A stretch of 64,000 bases of DNA, taken from Metallosphaera cuprina Ar-4. Lineage in GTDB: Archaea; Thermoproteota; Thermoprotei_A; Sulfolobales; Sulfolobaceae. The stretch spans positions 424,001 through 488,000 of the forward strand of contig NC_015435.1 of NCBI RefSeq assembly GCF_000204925.1. The letters are read 5' to 3'. Shown here in pieces: positions 17,716 to 27,483 of the stretch. The translations under genes and the position numbers were made by a program. Numbering within the stretch: the first letter of the stretch is position 1; the number at the start of each line of letters is the position of its first letter. The notes beneath the pieces were generated by a model. It was not told where the DNA came from. It worked only from the letters and a program-made list of their open reading frames with translations, and made no database searches.

Positions 17716-19307
17716 ATTAGACTGTCAAAGGGTGTGGAACGTCTTACCTTAGATTGGTACTCTTCAGATGTACCTTTAGCTATAAGCTCGTATAGTACGG
17801 CGACTTTGCCCCCAGAGTTGTTCCTAAGTAGCCTCCCTAACCTTTGAACGTATTGCCTCCTTGAAGACGTGCCGGCGACTAATATCCCCACGCTAGCGTC
17901 CGGTATGTCTAGCCCCTCATCTCCCACAGTTGTAAGTACAAGAACTCCACTCTTCTGATTTTTGAACTCGTCTAACGTTAAATCCCTCTCTTTCTTGCTC
18001 ATTTGCCCCGTTAATAATTTAGCACCTGTCAACCTGGCTATTTCATTAGCGTGTTCAACGTATTGAGTGAAGATAATTATCTTCTTGTCCCTTTCCCTTT
18101 CAACTATCTCCTTTATCTTAACTAACTTCCCTTTCGTTAAACCCTTTATCATGTTCATAGCGTTGTATACTCTTACAGCTTCTAGCGCTTTTCTGTCACC
18201 TTCTCTAGCTCTTCTTAAAACTTCAAGTACTCTCTTACCTTCGGAGAGCGATCTGAACTTCTTAGCCAGGGTATTATACTGCTCTGCCTCTTCCTCGGTC
18301 AAGGGTATCTTAACCCTAATCACCTTGAACCTAGCTAGATATCCTTCAACAACTAACTCCTCCACGCCCTTTTGATAGACTAACCCACCCATTAGTCTAA
18401 ATAGCTCTACGTGCTTTCCATCTGTCCTATAAGGAGTAGCTGATAACCCCATCCTAAATGGAGCTAAGCAAGATAATGCTATCTCCCTGAACCTCTCGGC
18501 TGGAAGATGATGTGCCTCATCTATTATCAACAACTTAAACATAGATAATTTATCAATGTGTTTTATAGCCGTCTGATACGTTGTAATTGTAATCGGCTCT
18601 ATATCTTTTCTTCTGCTATAATATAACCCAATTTTAGGTTGATTCGAGGTGTATTTAGCAATACTTTCCTCCCACTGTTTTAGTTGCTCATTAGTGAAAG
18701 AAACTATCAAAGCCGGACCTCCTGTCTCAACTATCCCGGCAATCCCAACTAGCGTCTTACCTGCGCCGGTAGGTAAAGCGATAACACCTCTAAACCCGTT
18801 CTCCTTCCATGCTTCGAGAGCTTCGAGTTGATACTGACGAAGATTAACTTTCAATTTCATAGAAAATCGAACATCGGGCAAAACTAGTTTTTGGACTCTC
18901 AATCCCTCATTTTCTAATATTTTCCTTAATATATGATAATAATAAGGCCTAGTTCTGTAAATCTTTAGATCTGGATCGTACTGCAGCTTAATTCTATACT
19001 TAGCTAATATGTCGGATAAGCGCCTATTAGCCCTCACTATAAGTTTCCCCTTTTCTATCTCAAACGTCACGTTTGGAGCAGATAACTCGTTTTCTAGATA
19101 ACTTAGAACGTCTTGGTCTAGCTTAACGTTTAGCTCCTTTAGAGTTGAAAGGATTTCATTTAATTCCACACCGTTAGCTCTAGCCCTATCTTCGTCTAAC
19201 ATCAGCTTAGCCCCTCGCTCATCCTCTCCTAGATACCTAGAGAAGGTAATTAACTTGTTAAGCGTTTCATCGCTGAAGGGCTTCACGTAGAAAATCTTCG
19301 AGGGCAC
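17691..19307 (-). CDS. xpb1: XPB-family DNA helicase (XPB1-like)
   Basis: 538 residues. An N-terminal damage-recognition-like region (1-150) leads to Walker A LPTGAGKT (178-185), motif II DEAH (263-266), SATPYRTDGKHV (289-300), and the second RecA domain with QYVQRLGRLLRNN. XPB is a 3'-5' helicase/translocase; in Sulfolobales one paralogue pairs with the nuclease Bax1 and the other stands alone. No Bax1 gene is next to this one, so it fits the XPB1 branch. The RED loop of the family reads RTD here (294-296). The start overlaps the 120-aa upstream gene by 41 bp. Confidence 0.9.
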   Translation of the reverse strand: MPSKIFYVKPFSDETLNKLITFSRYLGEDERGAKLMLDEDRARANGVELNEILSTLKELNVKLDQDVLSYLENELSAPNVTFEIEKGKLIVRANRRLSDILAKYRIKLQYDPDLKIYRTRPYYYHILRKILENEGLRVQKLVLPDVRFSMKLKVNLRQYQLEALEAWKENGFRGVIALPTGAGKTLVGIAGIVETGGPALIVSFTNEQLKQWEESIAKYTSNQPKIGLYYSRRKDIEPITITTYQTAIKHIDKLSMFKLLIIDEAHHLPAERFREIALSCLAPFRMGLSATPYRTDGKHVELFRLMGGLVYQKGVEELVVEGYLARFKVIRVKIPLTEEEAEQYNTLAKKFRSLSEGKRVLEVLRRAREGDRKALEAVRVYNAMNMIKGLTKGKLVKIKEIVERERDKKIIIFTQYVEHANEIARLTGAKLLTGQMSKKERDLTLDEFKNQKSGVLVLTTVGDEGLDIPDASVGILVAGTSSRRQYVQRLGRLLRNNSGGKVAVLYELIAKGTSEEYQSKVRRSTPFDSLIYSFDDKK

Positions 19308-19629
19308 CAGAAATCACTTCCACGAACATTACCTTTCTATTTTCACTTATTACGCTATTTAGTTTCTTTATGTCGTCTATATTATAAATATAATATTGCT
19401 CCCCGTCAGACCTAATGAAGACACCTAGTAAAGGGAGGGAGAGCTCACCTCTGGTCATTATCATTACGTTTAATATTTCCTCTTCTGGACTCAACCTTAG
19501 AATCAAACCCATCCCGTTATCTAATGTAAGCCCTAAGAACTCCGCTCCTAAGTATAGAGCTTCAGATATGCCAAGATTTAAGGCTTCCCTTATTCCTTCA
19601 GCATTTACGGTCATCTCATTGGGTTTCAT
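19267..19629 (-). CDS. Conserved unknown protein upstream of XPB
   Basis: 120 residues, no recognised family. It begins with a helix (AEGIREALNLGISEALYLGAE) and continues with alternating beta strands (GLTLDNGMGLILRL, EILNVMIMTRG, QYYIYNIDD) and a final helix (GALEDFLREALQR). There are no cysteines and no catalytic signature. It overlaps the XPB start by 41 bp on the same strand, so the two are translated from one mRNA, and it may be a partner of the helicase. That is inference from position only. It is divergent from cutA. Confidence 0.6.
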   Translation of the reverse strand: MKPNEMTVNAEGIREALNLGISEALYLGAEFLGLTLDNGMGLILRLSPEEEILNVMIMTRGELSLPLLGVFIRSDGEQYYIYNIDDIKKLNSVISENRKVMFVEVISGALEDFLREALQR

Positions 19630-19664
19630 TATACTTAATTTTGTATCATGGAATAATATTTTCT

Positions 19665-19988
19665 ATGCAGCGGAAGTACTTCTTAATAATGAGCACGCTT
19701 CCTGATATGGAACATGGTAAGGAAATAGCTAAAGCTCTAGTGGAGGAGAGATTGGCCGCTTGTGTGAACCTCATACCTAACTTAACATCCGTATACAGAT
19801 GGGAAGGGAAGGTAGAAGAAGCAAATGAGGTGCTAGCACTAATAAAGACAGATGATGAGAACTTGGATAGAGCTATTTCTAGATTAAGAGAACTTCATCC
19901 CTATAAGGTGCCAGAGATATTGGCGTTGGCAATAGACAATGGTTTTAAGCCATATTTGGAGTGGATTAGTGGGAGTGTATCCAAGTGA
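19665..19988 (+). CDS. cutA: CutA1 divalent-ion tolerance family protein
   Basis: 107 residues from ATG 19665 (MQRKYFLIMSTLPDMEHG); an earlier in-frame ATG at 19641 would add eight residues not usual for the family. Signatures are EERLAACVNLIP near residue 40 and ELHPYKVPEI near residue 85. CutA1 is a trimeric ferredoxin-like protein related in fold to PII; its role is not settled despite the copper-tolerance name. Its stop overlaps the gatC start by 4 nt, which couples it to the amidotransferase genes, an arrangement not explained by any known function. Confidence 0.93.
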   Translation: MQRKYFLIMSTLPDMEHGKEIAKALVEERLAACVNLIPNLTSVYRWEGKVEEANEVLALIKTDDENLDRAISRLRELHPYKVPEILALAIDNGFKPYLEWISGSVSK

Positions 19989-20284
19989 AGGTACAAGTAG
20001 ATGAGGAGTTGATAAGGAAGCTCGAGAGATTAGCTTTAATCTCTTTAAATGAAGAGGAAAGAAAGGAATTTCTCAAAGACTTAAACAAGATCCTTGAATT
20101 CTTCAACAAAATTGATGAGCTAAACCTTGAGGGTGTAGAACCTATGTTTCATCCGATCTCTTCAGGGAAGCTTAGGGACGATAAGGTAGACCCTCCATTA
20201 CCAAGGGATGACGCTTTACTTAACGCTAGGAAGAAAAAGGACGGTTATATAATAGGGCCGAGCACATTAGGTGGTTCCACTTGA
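19985..20284 (+). CDS. gatC: Aspartyl/glutamyl-tRNA amidotransferase subunit C
   Basis: 99 residues with a GTG start overlapping cutA by 4 nt. The helical N-terminus ([18 protein letters not shown]) and the loop [17 protein letters not shown] are typical of GatC, the small chaperone subunit that wraps around GatA and GatB. The C-terminal segment [11 protein letters not shown] is short. Together with GatA and GatB it amidates mischarged Asp-tRNA(Asn). GatB is not in the window and is presumably elsewhere. The stop overlaps the gatA start by 4 nt. Confidence 0.92.
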   Translation: MKVQVDEELIRKLERLALISLNEEERKEFLKDLNKILEFFNKIDELNLEGVEPMFHPISSGKLRDDKVDPPLPRDDALLNARKKKDGYIIGPSTLGGST

Positions 20285-21693
20285 TAGGCGATTTAGTAAA
20301 CAGTTTAAAGAGCGGGGACCTGGACCCTAACGAGTACGTTGCTAAGACGTTCGAGAGGATAAGAAAACACGAGGGAAAAATCAAGGCCTTTATAACAATT
20401 AGAGATGAGCAAAATATACTTAACGAAGTCAAACAGTCCATAAAGGTTAATGGGAGACTTTCAGGAGTCCTGATAGCCATTAAGGATAACATTTCCACAA
20501 AGGGAATCAGGACCACTTGTGCTTCGAGGACACTTGACAACTACGTCCCACCCTATGATGCGACTGTGATATCTAAGCTGAAGAGTGAGGGCGCCGTAAT
20601 AATAGGTAAGACTAATATGGACGAGTTTGCGATGGGATCTACTACAGAGACTAGTTATTACGGTCCCACCAGGAACCCGTGGGACGTCACTAGAACACCT
20701 GGTGGTTCGTCCGGTGGGAGCGCTAGCGCTTTAGCCGCCGGTTACGTTGAGTTAGCCCTTGGATCAGATACGGGAGGTTCCATCAGAACCCCTGCATCGT
20801 TCACCTCAACCTACGGTTTGAAACCGTCTTATGGAACCGTTAGTAGATATGGCCTGGTAGCTTATGCAAACAGTCTTGAACAAATAGGTCCTATGGCTAA
20901 GAACTCCTCAGATTTAGCTCTATTATTTTCAGTCATAGCTGGCAACGATAATAAGGACGCGACAACAATAAACTTTAACTCCCCTTATCCTGTCTCCGAA
21001 GTTTCCATAAAGGGTCTTAAGGTGGGAGTTCTCCTAGATGTAATGAATAACTCCGATCCTGAGGTCAGGTCTATAGTGAGGGACTTCCTGAACAAGATGG
21101 CCTCAGAAGGCGCGGTAATAGGTGAAACGGAACTAGGTATGGTAGATTACGTACTGCCCACGTATTACATCATAGCAATGTCAGAAGCTAGTTCAAATTT
21201 GTCTAGATATGACGGAGTTAGATACGGTTACTCTACAGACGCCGAGGGTAACTGGAAAGAGGTATTTAGTAAAAATAGAGGGGAAGGGTTCGGGAGAGAA
21301 GTGAAAAGAAGGATCCTACTAGGTTCTTTCATATTGAGCGCAGGATATTACGAACAGTTCTACATCAGAGCTCTGAAAACAAGAAGACTTATTCGAGATT
21401 CTATCGAAAGGCTGTTTGGTAAATATGATGTGTTGGTCAGTCCAACGTCGCCTGTTCTCCCTCCAAAGATAGGTGAGGTAATAGACGATCCGGTTAAGAT
21501 GTACGCAATGGATATTGCCACAGTCACTTCCAATTTAGCCGCGATACCTAGCTTATCGTTACCTGCAGGTTTCTATAACGGCCTACCTGTTGGCGTACAG
21601 TTTATGGGAAGATACCTATCCGATACCCTGTTAATGGGGATATCCTTGTTTATGGAAAACGTCACCAAACTTAAGGACCTCTCAGCGTTTTAA
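20281..21693 (+). CDS. gatA: Aspartyl/glutamyl-tRNA amidotransferase subunit A
   Basis: 470 residues, TTG start at 20281 overlapping gatC by 4 nt. It is an amidase-signature enzyme that frees ammonia from glutamine or asparagine. The catalytic triad is visible as AIKDNIS (lysine), [12 protein letters not shown] (cis-serine) and [11 protein letters not shown] (serine nucleophile). The C-terminal region ([33 protein letters not shown]) is standard. The cutA-gatC-gatA genes form one translationally coupled unit. The archaeal-specific GatDE enzyme for Glu-tRNA(Gln) is encoded at 36-39 kb, so this set is probably for Asp-tRNA(Asn). Confidence 0.96.
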   Translation: MIGDLVNSLKSGDLDPNEYVAKTFERIRKHEGKIKAFITIRDEQNILNEVKQSIKVNGRLSGVLIAIKDNISTKGIRTTCASRTLDNYVPPYDATVISKLKSEGAVIIGKTNMDEFAMGSTTETSYYGPTRNPWDVTRTPGGSSGGSASALAAGYVELALGSDTGGSIRTPASFTSTYGLKPSYGTVSRYGLVAYANSLEQIGPMAKNSSDLALLFSVIAGNDNKDATTINFNSPYPVSEVSIKGLKVGVLLDVMNNSDPEVRSIVRDFLNKMASEGAVIGETELGMVDYVLPTYYIIAMSEASSNLSRYDGVRYGYSTDAEGNWKEVFSKNRGEGFGREVKRRILLGSFILSAGYYEQFYIRALKTRRLIRDSIERLFGKYDVLVSPTSPVLPPKIGEVIDDPVKMYAMDIATVTSNLAAIPSLSLPAGFYNGLPVGVQFMGRYLSDTLLMGISLFMENVTKLKDLSAF

Positions 21694-21865
21694 TTTTTCG
21701 TTCTAACGAGGTTACAAGTATGTGGACGGTTTCGTTAGAGCCGTTATCTAAGTCTTTAAGGGAAGTTAAAAGTCCTATCACTCAATTTAATCCCTAAAGT
21801 ATCAAATAAATCTCATAGCTAAGCGTTATAAACTTAGCCGAGTAAACTCTTTAGGTAATCATTAC

Positions 21866-22948
21866 ATGGCGGTTAAAGGAAGCTTTAGGATAGATACTTT
21901 ATCTAAAATTCGTGACGAGATGAGTAAGCAGCGATACCATCTCATAGGAGGGCATAGCGCATATAAGAAATGCCATTGGACCCACGAGGCTCTAACTAGT
22001 GGAAGGTATTGCTATAAAGGTAAGTTTTACGGAATTGAGAGCCACAGATGCGTTCAAATGACTCCAGTGAGCATGTGGTGCTGGTTCAGATGTATACATT
22101 GCTGGAGATTGGAGCCAGAGGATGTAGGTCTAGAGTGGGACGAGACTAAAATGCCTTATATGGATGACCCGGAGTATATAGTAGAAAGGTCGATAGAGGA
22201 GCACAAGAGATCCGTCTCTGGTTATTTAGGAAGGACCGGAGTGAGCAAGGACAAAGCCTTAGAGGCAATGAAACCGTCTCACGTTGCGATAAGCCTAACG
22301 GGCGAGCCAACGTTGTATGAAAGACTTGGTGAACTAATAAGGGAATATCATAAACGCGGAATAACCACTTTTCTGGTCACTAGCGGTGTGAGACCTGATG
22401 TGCTAGCTTCGCTTGAGGAGGAACCAACTCAACTTTTCGTCTCATTACAAGCTCCTGATGAACAGAAACATAAGCTTATCAATAGACCAGTAGTGGGAAA
22501 TTCATGGAACCTGGTCATGAAGACGTTAGAGATATTGCCTAGCTTTAGTTCACCGACTGTAATAAGAATGACGATGATGAAGGACGTAAACATGAGCGAA
22601 GAGGACGCCAAAGAGTTCTCCAGACTCATGACGATTGCCATGCCAACATACATTGAAGTTAAAGCTTACATGCACGTTGGTCCCTCCACTTATAGGCTAA
22701 CCAAAGATGCTATGCCTAGGCACGCTGAGATCAGACTTTTCTCTCAAAAATTGGCCGAACTAACTGGTTACAAAATAATTTCTGAACATGCCCCAAGCAG
22801 AATTGTATTATTAAGTAGATTAGATAGACCGATGCAGATAGGTAAAGCTTGGACAGACAAATGGGATTGGAAAACTCAGGATACTCAGGACGACATTAAC
22901 GGAGAATATAAGGAAGCTGAAACCGGTTGCACTGAAGAAGGGCAATAA
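21866..22948 (+). CDS. taw1: Wyosine biosynthesis radical SAM enzyme Taw1 (TYW1)
   Basis: 360 residues. The radical SAM cluster motif is CWFRCIHC (Cys72, 76, 79). Three further cysteines upstream (36, 49, 62) match those that hold the second 4Fe-4S cluster in archaeal TYW1. [13 protein letters not shown] is the family GEP motif, and HKLINRP and KAYMHVG are also typical. It converts N1-methylguanosine 37 of tRNA-Phe to the tricyclic 4-demethylwyosine with pyruvate. There is no flavodoxin domain, as expected for archaea. It starts a plus-strand pair with ribK, which begins 2 nt after its stop. Confidence 0.95.
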   Translation: MAVKGSFRIDTLSKIRDEMSKQRYHLIGGHSAYKKCHWTHEALTSGRYCYKGKFYGIESHRCVQMTPVSMWCWFRCIHCWRLEPEDVGLEWDETKMPYMDDPEYIVERSIEEHKRSVSGYLGRTGVSKDKALEAMKPSHVAISLTGEPTLYERLGELIREYHKRGITTFLVTSGVRPDVLASLEEEPTQLFVSLQAPDEQKHKLINRPVVGNSWNLVMKTLEILPSFSSPTVIRMTMMKDVNMSEEDAKEFSRLMTIAMPTYIEVKAYMHVGPSTYRLTKDAMPRHAEIRLFSQKLAELTGYKIISEHAPSRIVLLSRLDRPMQIGKAWTDKWDWKTQDTQDDINGEYKEAETGCTEEGQ

Positions 22949-22950
22949 AT

Positions 22951-23604
22951 ATGAGCGATGAGTGTATAATCGCGAGGATAGTTCTTCTTTCCTTAAAGAA
23001 GAAGGAGCTCACCCAGCAGGATATAGCCAACGAGCTTAAGATGTCTCAACAATCAGTATCTAGAAAACTGAAGGAACTTGAAGAGAGGAACCTAATAAGA
23101 AGATCTTTGTCCAAAGAAGGGGAAATGATAAGACTAGCAGAAAACGGAGAGAAGCTATTAGAGGACTGTATCTATATGCTAAGATCCACTATAATCTCTT
23201 CTCACGTGTTGGAAATAAGAGGGAGGGCAACGTCTGGATTAGGAGAGGGACGCATATTTCTCTCCCTTCCCTATTATATGGAATCGTTCAAGAAGTTTCT
23301 GGGGTTTGAGCCGTTCCCTGGTACCCTCAATCTTACTATTTATGATAGAACTTCCCTGGAGAACAGACTTATGCTAGACGTATCAAAGGCTGTAAATATA
23401 CCAGAACACAAAGAGGAAAACAGAGTGCTGGGAGCGGTGAGGGCGTTCCCAGCCTCGGTTAACGGACTGAAACCTGCTGCTGTGGTTTTCCCACTTAGGA
23501 GCGTTCATCCTAAAAGCGTAATTGAGGTGATAGCTCCCTATAATCTAAGAAAGGAGCTTAATATTAAAGATGGTGACGAGGTCTTAATTGAGGCTTACGC
23601 GTGA
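22951..23604 (+). CDS. ribK: CTP-dependent riboflavin kinase with HTH domain
   Basis: 217 residues. Residues 1-85 are a winged helix-turn-helix ([23 protein letters not shown]), and residues 90-217 are the archaeal riboflavin kinase domain ([58 protein letters not shown]). The enzyme makes FMN from riboflavin using CTP rather than ATP. The fused HTH suggests it also acts as a transcriptional regulator sensing riboflavin or FMN, as proposed for this architecture. It overlaps the convergent RibL-like gene by 10 bp at the 3' end. Confidence 0.94.
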   Translation: MSDECIIARIVLLSLKKKELTQQDIANELKMSQQSVSRKLKELEERNLIRRSLSKEGEMIRLAENGEKLLEDCIYMLRSTIISSHVLEIRGRATSGLGEGRIFLSLPYYMESFKKFLGFEPFPGTLNLTIYDRTSLENRLMLDVSKAVNIPEHKEENRVLGAVRAFPASVNGLKPAAVVFPLRSVHPKSVIEVIAPYNLRKELNIKDGDEVLIEAYA

Positions 23605-24248
23605 TTGCAGTATCTGTCAGCTATCTCCTTAATTATAGACGATGTGCTGCTATGTTTCCATCTATCTATCCTTTGTTCCAACCTTGCTACTTCAACTACC
23701 AGACCTCTTTTGGCCAGTTCCTCCTTTAACTTGTTTTCGTCCACATGTTGATCTGGGCCTAGAAATACTATATCAGGTCTCACCCTTTCCACACTCTTCA
23801 AGAAATCGTTTTCGTCTCCGAGGAAAGCCTCATGTACATATTTAATGCCTTTAACGACTTCCAACCTCTGATTCTCATCGTTTATCGGCTTACGACCTTT
23901 CACTCTTTCAGCGTTCTTATCCCTAGATACTGCAACGTAGACCCTTCCAAGAGACGAGGCTCTCCTAAGGAACTCTATATGGCCTGGGTGAATGATATCA
24001 AACGTGCCTCCGACGAACACCTTCTTCTCCTTTGTCCCTTCTATTATCTTCAATGCATCGATTAGTCCCTCAGCGTACACTATATCAACAAGTGCTGTTT
24101 CTAGATCTCCCTTCTCTAGATAAAATTTAGCGTCGCTCGTGTATTGCTTGGCGAGGCTTATTACCCTTTGATCTTCTTTTTCAATCTTTTTAAGAGTTTC
24201 CTCCATGTTGGCAATGTATTTTACAACCCTGTCTCTTAGATCAGACAT
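23595..24248 (-). CDS. ribL: DUF357 - cytidylyltransferase fusion, RibL-like FAD synthetase
   Basis: 217 residues. Residues 1-75 are a helical DUF357 domain ([26 protein letters not shown]). Residues 76-217 are a nucleotidyltransferase with [38 protein letters not shown] and a terminal STSSIIKEI, closest in memory to archaeal RibL, which makes FAD from FMN. Family membership is secure; the substrate is inferred from similarity and from its partner ribK on the opposite strand. It could instead act on another phospho-substrate. It overlaps dphB by 13 nt upstream on the same strand. Confidence 0.75.
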   Translation of the reverse strand: MSDLRDRVVKYIANMEETLKKIEKEDQRVISLAKQYTSDAKFYLEKGDLETALVDIVYAEGLIDALKIIEGTKEKKVFVGGTFDIIHPGHIEFLRRASSLGRVYVAVSRDKNAERVKGRKPINDENQRLEVVKGIKYVHEAFLGDENDFLKSVERVRPDIVFLGPDQHVDENKLKEELAKRGLVVEVARLEQRIDRWKHSSTSSIIKEIADRYCNHA

Positions 24249-25000
24249 CTCAACCCCTCTAACTCCATGTCATATAGGTTTCTAGCTGGAATTATTATAA
24301 TATGCGGGGGTTTCCCAAATTTTTCGTTTATAGCAGAGCTAATTGTCATTGACCTTATCCTCTCGTCGTCACATCCTAACCTTTCACCTATTATAACTAA
24401 GTCCTCTTGTGAGATCGCGTTTTGTTTCATTTCCATCTCCATTTGAACCAGATATTTCAGTGCTAAGTCCGCAGTCATTACTCCGCCCTCCTTCAAGTCC
24501 AGATATACCATTGTGTGAAGTCCTTGATCTCTGTTACTTTTTATCACCTTATACGGCGTAACGTCTACCTTACCGAGTGCAGGGAAGGCAACGGTAACTG
24601 ACTTACCGAATTTATAAGATGATAAAAGCGATTTGGAAATCATATAACAGTGTACTGACATTCCAGGAACTACGATAACTGTATGTCCTCTCTGCCTAGC
24701 TCCTACGGCCAAACTAACGTGAGTGGTAGCTATCATCGGATCTCCTATTACGGCAACACCAACGTTTTTCCCTGTATCTAGCAGTTTATATATCTCCTTC
24801 TCTCTGTTTTCTAAAACGTCTCTATTGCCAGGTATCACATCCTTACCAGACAATTGCCTAAGTAAATCTTCTGTAATGTCACAACTAATAGATGTGTAAA
24901 CGTCGGCGTATATCACGTCGGATTTCCTCATAGCGTCTATGGAGGCGTTTGTAAGAAATCTTTTTGAAAGCCCGAGTCCTATAAAGTATATATTAGACAT
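24236..25000 (-). CDS. dphB: Diphthine synthase
   Basis: 254 residues. A tetrapyrrole-methylase-fold SAM enzyme that methylates the modified histidine of elongation factor aEF2 on the way to diphthamide. Motifs include [14 protein letters not shown] at the start, [11 protein letters not shown], and [20 protein letters not shown]. Normal length for the archaeal Dph5 family. It precedes the DUF357-cytidylyltransferase gene with a 13-nt overlap, and is divergent from a metallophosphoesterase with a 43-bp shared upstream region. Its partner Dph2 is not in the window. Confidence 0.96.
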   Translation of the reverse strand: MSNIYFIGLGLSKRFLTNASIDAMRKSDVIYADVYTSISCDITEDLLRQLSGKDVIPGNRDVLENREKEIYKLLDTGKNVGVAVIGDPMIATTHVSLAVGARQRGHTVIVVPGMSVHCYMISKSLLSSYKFGKSVTVAFPALGKVDVTPYKVIKSNRDQGLHTMVYLDLKEGGVMTADLALKYLVQMEMEMKQNAISQEDLVIIGERLGCDDERIRSMTISSAINEKFGKPPHIIIIPARNLYDMELEGLRCLI

Positions 25001-25043
25001 GAACTTTGTATAATGAGGCCAAGATTAAGGGTGTTTATGCTTT

Positions 25044-25790
25044 ATGAAGATCTTAGAGGGATTAGAGATAGAGGAGGACTTGCCTGTATTATACTCGAGA
25101 CAGCTTAACTCAGTTATCCTCTCTGACGTACATATAGGCTTTGAAGAGGAGATGGCTTCCAAAGGGATTTTCCTCCCTAGAATACAAAAAAAGAGGTTTC
25201 TCTCCATCTACAAGAGGGCTCTTAACGTATTCAAGACTAGAAAGATTGTAATTAACGGTGATATGAAACATAAGTTCAACGGTTTAGGTAGGCAGGAAAA
25301 GGATGATTTAACCGATATTTTCAAGGACATGAAAGAGAATGGAGTCTCTGTTAGCCTAATTAAAGGTAATCACGACAACTACATCTCATTAGTTGCTGAG
25401 AAGTTTGATAACGTTGAATTGCTAGATCAACTAGAGCAAGATAACGTCTACGTATACCACGGCCATCGAGAGGTAGAGATTAAGGAAGGCAAGATTTACG
25501 TAATAGGACATGAACACCCTAGGATATCTATAAGGGACAAGTTAGGTTTCTCTAGGAAATTCCCATGTTTTCTAGTTTCTCCGATACAAAACAACTCTTA
25601 CGTGGTGACTTTGCCAGCACTAGGCGGATATCAATCGGGCAACGATGTCTCTTTAATACACTCAAACTACATGAGCTACCTAATGAGGAAGTATGCAGTT
25701 CTAGAGAAGACCAAGCCATTTATAATAATCGAGAATGAAGGAATAATGGAGTTCCCGGAATTAGGTCTACTAAAAAATATTATTTTTTAG
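25044..25790 (+). CDS. Archaeal calcineurin-like metallophosphoesterase
   Basis: 248 residues. Metal-binding motifs are SDVHIGFE (residues about 27-34), [24 protein letters not shown] and IGHEHPR, the full set for a two-metal phosphoesterase. It belongs to the small archaeal group related to SbcD/Mre11 nucleases that is often found near Lhr helicases in other prokaryotes; an Lhr-type helicase is 13 kb away here. The substrate is unknown. The end has a T-run (tattattttttag) typical of a terminator. It faces tfb convergently. Confidence 0.85.
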   Translation: MKILEGLEIEEDLPVLYSRQLNSVILSDVHIGFEEEMASKGIFLPRIQKKRFLSIYKRALNVFKTRKIVINGDMKHKFNGLGRQEKDDLTDIFKDMKENGVSVSLIKGNHDNYISLVAEKFDNVELLDQLEQDNVYVYHGHREVEIKEGKIYVIGHEHPRISIRDKLGFSRKFPCFLVSPIQNNSYVVTLPALGGYQSGNDVSLIHSNYMSYLMRKYAVLEKTKPFIIIENEGIMEFPELGLLKNIIF

Positions 25791-25817
25791 ACTAAAATGT
25801 ACATCGTCTCGCGAATA

Positions 25818-26732
25818 TCATAGGAGTACATCTATATCAAGTGAGTCTATAATTTCCTTATATCTGTTCCTTATTGTAACCTCAGTTACTTTTAAGGATT
25901 CTGCCATCTCTTTCTGCGTTTTCTTTGTATCAAGCAGCGCGCTGACTAGGTAGACTATTGCAGCGGCGGTAGGTAAATAACCCTTTCCGCTTGTCAAACC
26001 AGATCTATAGAGGAGCTCAGCTATCTCAGCAGCTTTAGTCTCCACAGGTTGAGGTAGGTTAGTCTTGCCTACAATCTTTGGAATATATTCTAGAGGTGTG
26101 GGAGCCCTGTTAGGATAACTGTTAATTATCTGCTTCTCTGGGCGCGTCAGACCAATATCACTCTTTAACACGAGCTGCACTCTCTCTAAGCAATCCCAAA
26201 TCGTTTTAGAGCTAGCGTTATACATCTCCTTTATCTCGTTAAGTTGTACAGGTATTCTGTTCATCCTAGCCACATAAAACAACGTTATACCTACAAGCAC
26301 GTACATGTCTATCCTTCTAGCTAACCCCATCTCAACTAGTCTTCTAATTACAAATGCTGCCTCTTCTTTGACATAGTTAGGTAATCCCATCCTAGCCGCT
26401 TCGCCATTAAGTATAGAGAGGAACGTCACAAGCTTCTTGTCTTTTGATGTTACTCTTGATTTGTTTTGTAGCCTTTGAAGTCTGATAACCTTAAGCCTGT
26501 CCTTAACCTTCCCACCTCCTATCACCGTAGTGAATCCTTTATCATGAACTCTCTCAGTCACCCCAGACCCGACTCTCCTCTTCTTGTTTCTGTCAGCGGA
26601 ATCGAATTCTCTCCACTCGGGACCTTGATCAATTATGTGATCCTCGACTACAACTCCGTCATTTTTACATACGTATATACCTCTGCTTGGGTCAAATATT
26701 ATTTCCTCTCCACCACATACCTGGCACTTCAT
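25818..26732 (-). CDS. tfb: Transcription initiation factor TFB, probably TFB2 paralogue
   Basis: 304 residues. N-terminal ribbon with Cys3, Cys6 and Cys22 but no fourth cysteine, a deviation I also recall in other Sulfolobus TFBs. The B-reader region DQGPEWREFDSADRNKKRRVG follows, then two cyclin folds (about 100-200 and 205-300) ending in KVTEVTIRNRYKEI. It recruits RNA polymerase to TBP-bound promoters. The core is clearly more divergent than the main TFB1 I remember, so I favour TFB2. It is transcribed with gar1, whose stop is 4 nt before the ATG. Confidence 0.9.
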   Translation of the reverse strand: MKCQVCGGEEIIFDPSRGIYVCKNDGVVVEDHIIDQGPEWREFDSADRNKKRRVGSGVTERVHDKGFTTVIGGGKVKDRLKVIRLQRLQNKSRVTSKDKKLVTFLSILNGEAARMGLPNYVKEEAAFVIRRLVEMGLARRIDMYVLVGITLFYVARMNRIPVQLNEIKEMYNASSKTIWDCLERVQLVLKSDIGLTRPEKQIINSYPNRAPTPLEYIPKIVGKTNLPQPVETKAAEIAELLYRSGLTSGKGYLPTAAAIVYLVSALLDTKKTQKEMAESLKVTEVTIRNRYKEIIDSLDIDVLL

Positions 26733-26736
26733 TATC

Positions 26737-27015
26737 TCACCTCCTATTCCTCCTAATTTTTTTCACTGGGACTTCGAGAAACAGCTTATCGTATGGCTTC
26801 TGGTCTCCTAGAGGCTCAACCAATAAGAACGGTTTAGTAACGTTACCAATCACGTCTAATACCTTTCCTACTCTTCTCCTCTTTGAGTCCACTATAATTA
26901 GGCCTGTAGGATCCCTTTTTGAGTAATCGTAATTCTGATCCCCCTCTACTAACCACTTGTTACCTAGAACGATAGAGCGTATTTCCCCTACTGACACAAT
27001 TTTATTTCCTGTCAC
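26737..27015 (-). CDS. gar1: H/ACA RNP protein Gar1
   Basis: 92 residues. A single beta-barrel with VGEIRSIVLGNKWLVEGD, GKVLDVIGNVTKPFLLVEP and a basic tail KKIRRNRR, typical of archaeal Gar1. It joins Cbf5, Nop10 and L7Ae in guide-directed pseudouridylation and helps release product RNA. It is the first gene of a gar1-tfb unit, an association seen in many archaea. The promoter has a strong A-box (27043-27051) preceded by two direct repeats. Confidence 0.93.
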   Translation of the reverse strand: MTGNKIVSVGEIRSIVLGNKWLVEGDQNYDYSKRDPTGLIIVDSKRRRVGKVLDVIGNVTKPFLLVEPLGDQKPYDKLFLEVPVKKIRRNRR

Positions 27016-27039
27016 AATTTATCTATAGCTAATTCCCTG

Positions 27040-27096
27040 CACTTATATATAGCACTAGATAATACCGGCGTAAAGAGACGTCGGGATAATACCGGC
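27040..27096 (-). promoter_or_regulatory. gar1-tfb promoter with tandem 12-bp repeats
   Basis: Reading toward gar1, the A-box is ctatatata (27051-27043). Immediately upstream the 12-mer GCCGGTATTATC occurs twice in the same orientation, at 27069-27058 and 27096-27085, 27 bp apart. The first copy abuts the BRE, so a bound protein would affect TFB/TBP loading. The nine-base core GGTATTATC also occurs twice at the nrd promoter. The repeats are seen directly; an operator role is inference. Confidence 0.5.
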
Positions 27097-27483
27097 TTGG
27101 GTTGAGGATTACATGATTTTTTATATATATACCTCGACATTTTTCTCTTTCCATTAAATTAAAATAGCTTAGAAATAAATAACATTATTTATAGTTTATT
27201 TTATGTGACTAGACTTTAACGAATAAAAACAATTAACCATGTCTATTGCGCTAAAACTAGGAAACAAACGTAGGCCTGGAATCCTCATTTTCCTTAAAGA
27301 GTGGACTCTGAACATAGTTGTCTTAGAATGCGCTTGTAGCTATTGCAACTTAATCAACATCAACTATTGATGAAAATGTCATTTCAACTCAATAAAGGAT
27401 TCTACGGAAAACGTCTGGTCTTAACGCCCTTACTTTTAAAAGACAAAACTAGGAAAGTCTAACTCTAGTTATTTATTGTGAAC
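27097..27483. other. AT-rich intergenic stretch, no gene seen
   Basis: Between the gar1 promoter region and the possible RNA at 27.5 kb I see no convincing coding frame. The DNA is very AT-rich to about 27.25 kb (ttttatatatatacc, tttatagtttattttatg) and mixed afterwards. A TTGATGA box at about 27367 lacks a partner CTGA, so I do not call a C/D RNA there. Confidence 0.5.
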
